Source of the DNA: Branchiostoma floridae
Taxonomy: Eukaryota; Chordata; Leptocardii; Amphioxiformes; Branchiostomatidae
Length of the DNA stretch: 64,000 nucleotides
Direction: 5' to 3'
Assembly: GCF_000003815.2 (NCBI RefSeq)
Contig: NC_049985.1
Coordinates: 7,194,066 to 7,258,065, forward strand
Positions 58,806 through 64,000 of the stretch are shown in pieces. The notes beneath the pieces were generated by a model. That model had not been told where the DNA came from. It searched no databases and saw nothing but the letters and a program-made list of their open reading frames with translations. A program made the translations under genes and the position numbers. Every line of letters starts with the position of its first letter. The first letter of the stretch is position 1.

Positions 58806-59030
58806 CCTCCATGAAAATGGAGGTATATTGTTTGGGGGTCTCTATCTTTATCTCTGTTTGTGTTTCCAAATAATTGTGGTACACCCAGCTTGATAATGTC
58901 TGAGTGCGATGATATTCAGTATGTCAGTAGATCTTCTTTAGGCGAAGTTCAGGGTGGACTATGGGCCTCCTGGCGGCCTTCCTTGGTACTGTAGCAGAAC
59001 CTTCGGTTTCTGTGTCTTTTCGTTCTGGCG
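58806..59030. repeat. Dispersed repeat related to 31560-31760
   Basis: Begins with the hairpin ACCTCCATGAAAATGGAGGT. It then follows the same skeleton as 31560-31760: a TTTGTGTTT/TGTGTG region, a GATATT-GGTA-type block, GGCCTCCTGGCGGC (compare GCCCCCTAGCGGC) and GGTACTGTAGCAGAACCT. A similar hairpin, ACCTCCATTTTTCACGGAGG, lies near 36007. Confidence 0.55.
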
Positions 59031-62000
59031 TGTTGTTGTCCATGTACCAAGAGGCCGGCAAAACTTCTGACACAATTGGCGAAAAATCGTATGCGAAACA
59101 GGGTACGTTCTATAGTCGCCTTCGCGACATCAGTTATCGGGTTAGTGCATTAGCCGTTGAAAGGGAAGTGGTTGACCGGGGATCGGGAGTACTAATTAAC
59201 GGTTGACGTTTGCGACCGCCGCTGCTAGCTTGATGTATCACAGTTCTGTCATTAACGTCTGTTGTATGTCTCCATTTGGAGGGAAACGGCTATTTTCTTT
59301 ATAACGTGAGATGTTATGACCTTCCAGTGCAGCCCTAGACATTTTATTTGTTACTTACGGCCAATAGTGAATGAACTACGTGTAAAGGATTTGTCGACAG
59401 GGATTGTATGCAATCTATTGCGAAGTCCTTTAACAGCATGTGTGCCTTAATGTCATTGCTAATGTACCGACGGAATCCTCCGAAACGACATGAGGCCTCT
59501 TACGGTAATGAAGGGATACTCTCTTTGAGTCTTTCATCCAGACAATCTTCGGTCTCATGAATATATATATATATAAATGTCTCAGCAGGGTGGCCATTTC
59601 GATCTGACGGAAAGGCCAATTCTATCATTCAATGAACATAAACGTGTACACCAAGTGCACACCCATCTGATGAGAATGAACATCGAAGCATCGAGAGCCA
59701 TTCTTCCAGCTCTTGACACCACTATACCATGACGTCACAATGAATACGCTAGCCAGTTTGGAACCTGGAACCACAGCTTGTGAAAATGCTATTTCATTGG
59801 TGAGCTTTAGTGCAGAGTTTTAAACATGCCGCCATGTTTATTATGACGTCATGACTTGTAAGATCACCCTTAAATCTAATTACCTAGTGTAACCAAGAAT
59901 CTTAATCAAGAGCTTGGTGTATGATTTTTAATAGTTTGATGTTCAATAACATGTTGAACATGAAAAGATTGGACTCACCTTGTTTTTCATCTGCCCGATG
60001 ATCGTCTGCAGTTGAAAGGGGACTTACGTTTAAAGCAAGGATTCGTTATTTTTCAGAACTATTGTAGAGTGGAGTTCGTTGCAATCAGATCAAGTACAGT
60101 AGATGTATCTTCTTTGAACCTTTGTTTGGACCTTTGTTTAATCATGAAAGCTCAAATCGGCCTGCAAGCCGTTTTTCATTGAAGTCATTAGATAAGCTTT
60201 AACAACAACTACAGTGAGATATGCAAAGGTTAGGTGTGACAGACCGTTCAGTGTTATATATGACCAGTTGCTGCCGTGCCGCGTGTCTCAGCTGGTGCGT
60301 TACGCCGAAGGGCGGTTATACCGGCTGTATAGGTACAGTCTTACAAGCGCAGATACCCTATTATGCTATTTGATAAGCATTCCATACAAATTCTGGACCG
60401 AAATTCGGGCCCTTCCCGTCATTTACGACGAAGAATTAATGCATGTGTACTTGTATGTGGATCAATGTTGCCTTTACTTTAAAACTGTTTGAGGGTGGTC
60501 CTTTTTAAATGCCATCTCTAAGTATCATTAATTACAGAACAATTGAATCCAGTTTTTGACAGAGATGTTTTGTACGTCCATCTGAGAGAGCTTCTCTATT
60601 GGTGACTTTGGCTGATTGACTAGCATGTAGACGGGAAGCAAAGCTCTGGACAGGAAGTATCAAAGTATGCACTTAAACATGTGAATGGGGATTGGGCGAA
60701 AATCCAACAAGGATTATTTTTTCAAAGACAAAGCAACTGATGCTAAATCGTATGTCAACTTTGCACTTAGCACTTAAAAGGTGGCGCTTGATATAAATCC
60801 AGGAACACGTATCACACGGACCAAGGCCGTAAATCAGCCAAATGTCGTGAAATCCTGCACTACATAGGGCCGAGTGTGAGCACTAGATATATCCTTCACG
60901 AAGAAACATGTAGCAAGATTTAACAAAACAAAACAGTTGATGTCGGGAATATTGACTTTGACACCGTATGTGATATTCAACGAGGTCCATTTGGTTCACT
61001 ATTATGTTATTGCAAAAAGTCGATGTTGCTAGATTCCAAAGAAAGCAATATGCTGAAATATAATTCTGAATTTCAAATTTCACCATTGAATTTCAAAAGA
61101 AGCACCATAGAGGACAATCAGAAGCTCACAGTAGACAGCGAGGGCTTTACCTTGTACCAATCTGCAAGATTTATCATGTACATATTTCCAGATATCAGGA
61201 CTTCAGGTCAGGATGAAAGGACACCAAGAGTATAAGAAATGAGATCCGGAAAGAGTCTCGCGGAAGCAGCTTTGATTACGATGACCTGGTCACCTGATGT
61301 GATCGTCCTAGACAAGAGATCACTCCGCTAGAGAGACTAGTGGTATCATGGGGGAGACAAGGGCTGTACCTTGGCAGTCGTACAGATCTTATCTTTAAAA
61401 AGCTCTTGTGCCGAAGCTGAAACTTTCATCTCCTACCCTCAGATAAACGATGGCAAACATCAAGCGAGCCAGAATGTTTATGAGGTCTATGTCCTGGGTT
61501 TCGAGATGTCTGGAGGTTACAACAAGGGTACCTTAGTGGAGTGAACGGAGATTACTGTCAGCAAGACATGCTAGTCTATATATATAATGCTTGCTTCACA
61601 ATCACAGGACTAGTATGTTATAGCAGACAACCAGTTTAATGGGGACATCAATTTTAAAGATGTCAGCCCTGCTTTCTTTTCATGTTCTGCCTCGACACCT
61701 CTCAAGCTGTTGCTGAACCATTGATGTATGCAGAACTCGCACACAATGTTTGATGTTTCGAATTTCTTTCAAACGTAAGTAGACGAAATGGAAAGATATA
61801 CTGGTTCCTGATTTAAGGTGCGGAAACGTTAAACCCTTGCCACAGCACCTTCCACCGAACTTGTCCCGACCACTAGCCAACAAAGGTATAGGCAGTGTGT
61901 TGTGATCAGTTTGACCAGTTTAAGACCACTCCTATCATTCGCGACAGCCTTGCCCCATCCGTTTAAAAAACCTGTACACTAGTGACCTACTCCAAATCGA

Positions 62001-62108
62001 GCTCGAACCTACTCCCAGCCACTCACAACCTCTAACCTTAGGCTGTCGACTCCCTCCTGACTGATTACTACTGTTTAATAGGGGCTTAATACACTGTATT
62101 GAAATATG

Positions 62109-62430
62109 AAGAGTTACATCGTAACATTTATACTTTGCTATTGGTTTGGTTGGGAAAAGAAATACAGTTATCTATCTGCTTTACAGAAGGAGTCCTGTGT
62201 TCAACCTTTTTATTTTTTATTTTAATTTCATTTGGGTCATCAGTAATCTAGAATCATTTGATTTGATTATAAAGAGTTAAATCGTAACATTTCTACTTAG
62301 CTATTGGTTTGGCTGGAAAAAGGCATACATCTATGTCTATCCGTTTTACAGAAGGAGTCCTGTACATGTGTTCAACCTTTTGATTCGTTTTAAAAGTCTC
62401 ATGTGGGTCAGTAATCTAGAATAATTTGAT
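62109..62430. repeat. Direct tandem duplication, about 160 bp
   Basis: 62109-62263 and 62272-62430 share AAGAGTTA, CGTAACATTT, GCTATTGGTTTGG and TTTACAGAAGGAGTCCTGT, then TCAACCTTTT and CAGTAATCTAGAAT. No coding potential. Confidence 0.75.
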
Positions 62431-64000
62431 TCAATAACTACATAACATTCTTTCCATGGTCTGATAAATTTGGATAGGAATAAAACTTTCGTGTTTCGTG
62501 TATCTTCAAAATGGGTGAGTTTCATGTATAGATTTACGGCTGCAGGTGGTATATTCAACCCACAAATCTAGATAGATACCTTCATACTGAACAAATTCCC
62601 AACGCATGGGTCATGAAAAAGTCAAGATTAAACGTAAGAAGTAAATCAATTAATATAGCAAGATATATAGTCGGGATTTCTCAAGAGAACTAAGATTCAC
62701 ATTCTACTGAATCAGAATGATTACTTTTTTTAACCCGCCATCCTCTACTGCTTTACAGAGAAGGAATAAATACGGTTTGAGTGATGCTAAGGGGAACTTA
62801 TGAATATAATAACTCGCACACCATGGTGCCTGTGATTTCATCATTTCGACACCTTTTGCTCCCGGGCAACATTTTCAGGGCTGTGTTGCCAAGATACGAA
62901 TCACATCCCTGCAACAGGTAGATTATTGTGGATATCGTCGGTATAATTACGAACGAGAGAGGAGTGGGAATGGGTTTCTGACACATTCGTCATTTCCCCT
63001 GCCTCTCTGTGATATGATTGTGCCAAAAAAGATAAATCAGAAATGAAATGTTTGGATAAAAATACCTTTGCCCTTTCCACCGATTCCCTACTGTTGGGTA
63101 ATCGTCACAGAGATCATGGCATTTTTACTACAAATGAGAGACCATTTTACTTTCGCCCGATGGATTTATAGCTTTTACATTTGCTGATGAAGTCTTGCTG
63201 GTATCTGGAGTTGTTCCCTTTCTCTGTACTTTAGACTTCGACCCAGAACAGGGCCGGTACTGATTTGCAACAACCTTTGCAGACCCAACCACCAATCGGG
63301 TCATCAGTTATCCTGAAAAAGACCCAGTGAGAGAACTGGAGAGCTTGATGAGACACTATGTTTTAGTTTGAAGAAAGTTAAATCCTACTTCCATATAAGC
63401 TTCCTCTCTTAGTCCATGGTCCAGGTGTCCCCCCAAATGGCCATTAGGTACCTTATAGAGGGACAAAGGGTGACTTTTTTTAAAAGGTTGATTCCTCTAC
63501 CTTATTATTTTGCACGATAACCATGTCAGACGCCCATCTTTACAAGAATCATCACGTGTTTCTGTGACGTCACTCAAATGTGTAGAATTATCATCGTTTA
63601 TTACAAGTAATTAAATGCGCTTTTGATAATCTCTAACTACACTTCATGAGTATCTGTTTTAAACTTTTCATTCGAGACAAGCGAATGTATATGGGCACGT
63701 AGTTCCAGTGTTTACCGAAGTGTCCTTCAGATGAAAACGGAGCGCGTCGCCATTAGGCCTTGACTGATGACAAGTAAATTTCAGCGCACTCCATTAGATG
63801 AACTGCAGTATATTAATGTAAAATGTCATCACAAGAGTACCGAAACGACTAATGAATAGTCTGCACTGCTTGGAAATGGAGCCACGTGAATAATGACAGC
63901 GTTCCAGCCAGGATTTTATTTTAGCGTAATGGTAATGGCAAGGATGGTGTGGAATGGGGTGGGGGCAATGGTCCTTCCACGGTGAGATCATAGCGGTGAG

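Larger units (their letters stand above)
57001..64000. other. Gene-free right flank
   Basis: No gene is supported. Frames are short with no recognisable domain (for example 60214-60492, 92 residues). The interval contains a dispersed repeat at 58806-59030, a short TA tract near 59560 and a direct duplication at 62109-62430. Distal regulatory DNA of the cyclase gene could lie here but cannot be recognised. Confidence 0.45.

Noticed and set aside
60214-60492. 92-residue plus-strand frame
   Set aside because: No recognisable domain, promoter or splice context; length is within chance expectation for AT-rich DNA.

Overview
The window looks like a nuclear contig from an invertebrate deuterostome, most likely a lancelet (Branchiostoma). 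The support is genes split by short introns with strict GT/AG borders, moderate GC, high load of non-LTR retrotransposons and small foldback elements, a 5S-rRNA-headed SINE, and deuterostome-type gene families (single-pass C-type lectin, UDP-glucuronosyltransferases, soluble guanylate cyclase beta-1). The species assignment is inference. Three runs of N (25251-25435, 36671-36770, 50595-50694) are assembly gaps.

Layout. 1-3390: no supportable gene. 3391 to about 9300 (minus): a near-complete LINE, with an intact 1176-residue endonuclease/reverse transcriptase (ORF2) and a broken ORF1 that begins with a DnaJ-like (J) domain. 9300-27000: gene-poor, holding foldback MITEs, a 5S-derived SINE, a TTAA-flanked MITE and microsatellites. 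27012-31266 (plus): a seven-exon type II membrane C-type lectin with a coiled-coil stalk made of a coding minisatellite. 30990-32720: tandem repeats built on octamer (ATGCAAAT) palindromes. 33772-35801 (minus): a 5'-truncated LINE bounded by a 12-bp target-site duplication. 37078-43651 (plus): a UDP-glucuronosyltransferase locus with two homologous first exons and one set of downstream exons. 44818-45230: a hAT-like MITE with 8-bp duplications. 45318-56649 (minus): a complete 12-exon gene for the soluble guanylate cyclase beta-1 subunit, reconstructed to 614 residues, whose first coding exon holds only the ATG. 56650-64000: its presumed 5' UTR and promoter, then intergenic sequence with dispersed and tandem repeats.

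The three host genes have no evident shared pathway: a surface lectin, an ER phase-II conjugating enzyme and a cytosolic nitric-oxide receptor. The UGT and cyclase genes are convergent, about 1.7 kb apart. The most unusual observations are the J-like domain at the start of a retrotransposon ORF1 and the UGT1A-like arrangement of alternative first exons. All exon borders were read by eye from splice signals and frame continuity; no transcript data were available.
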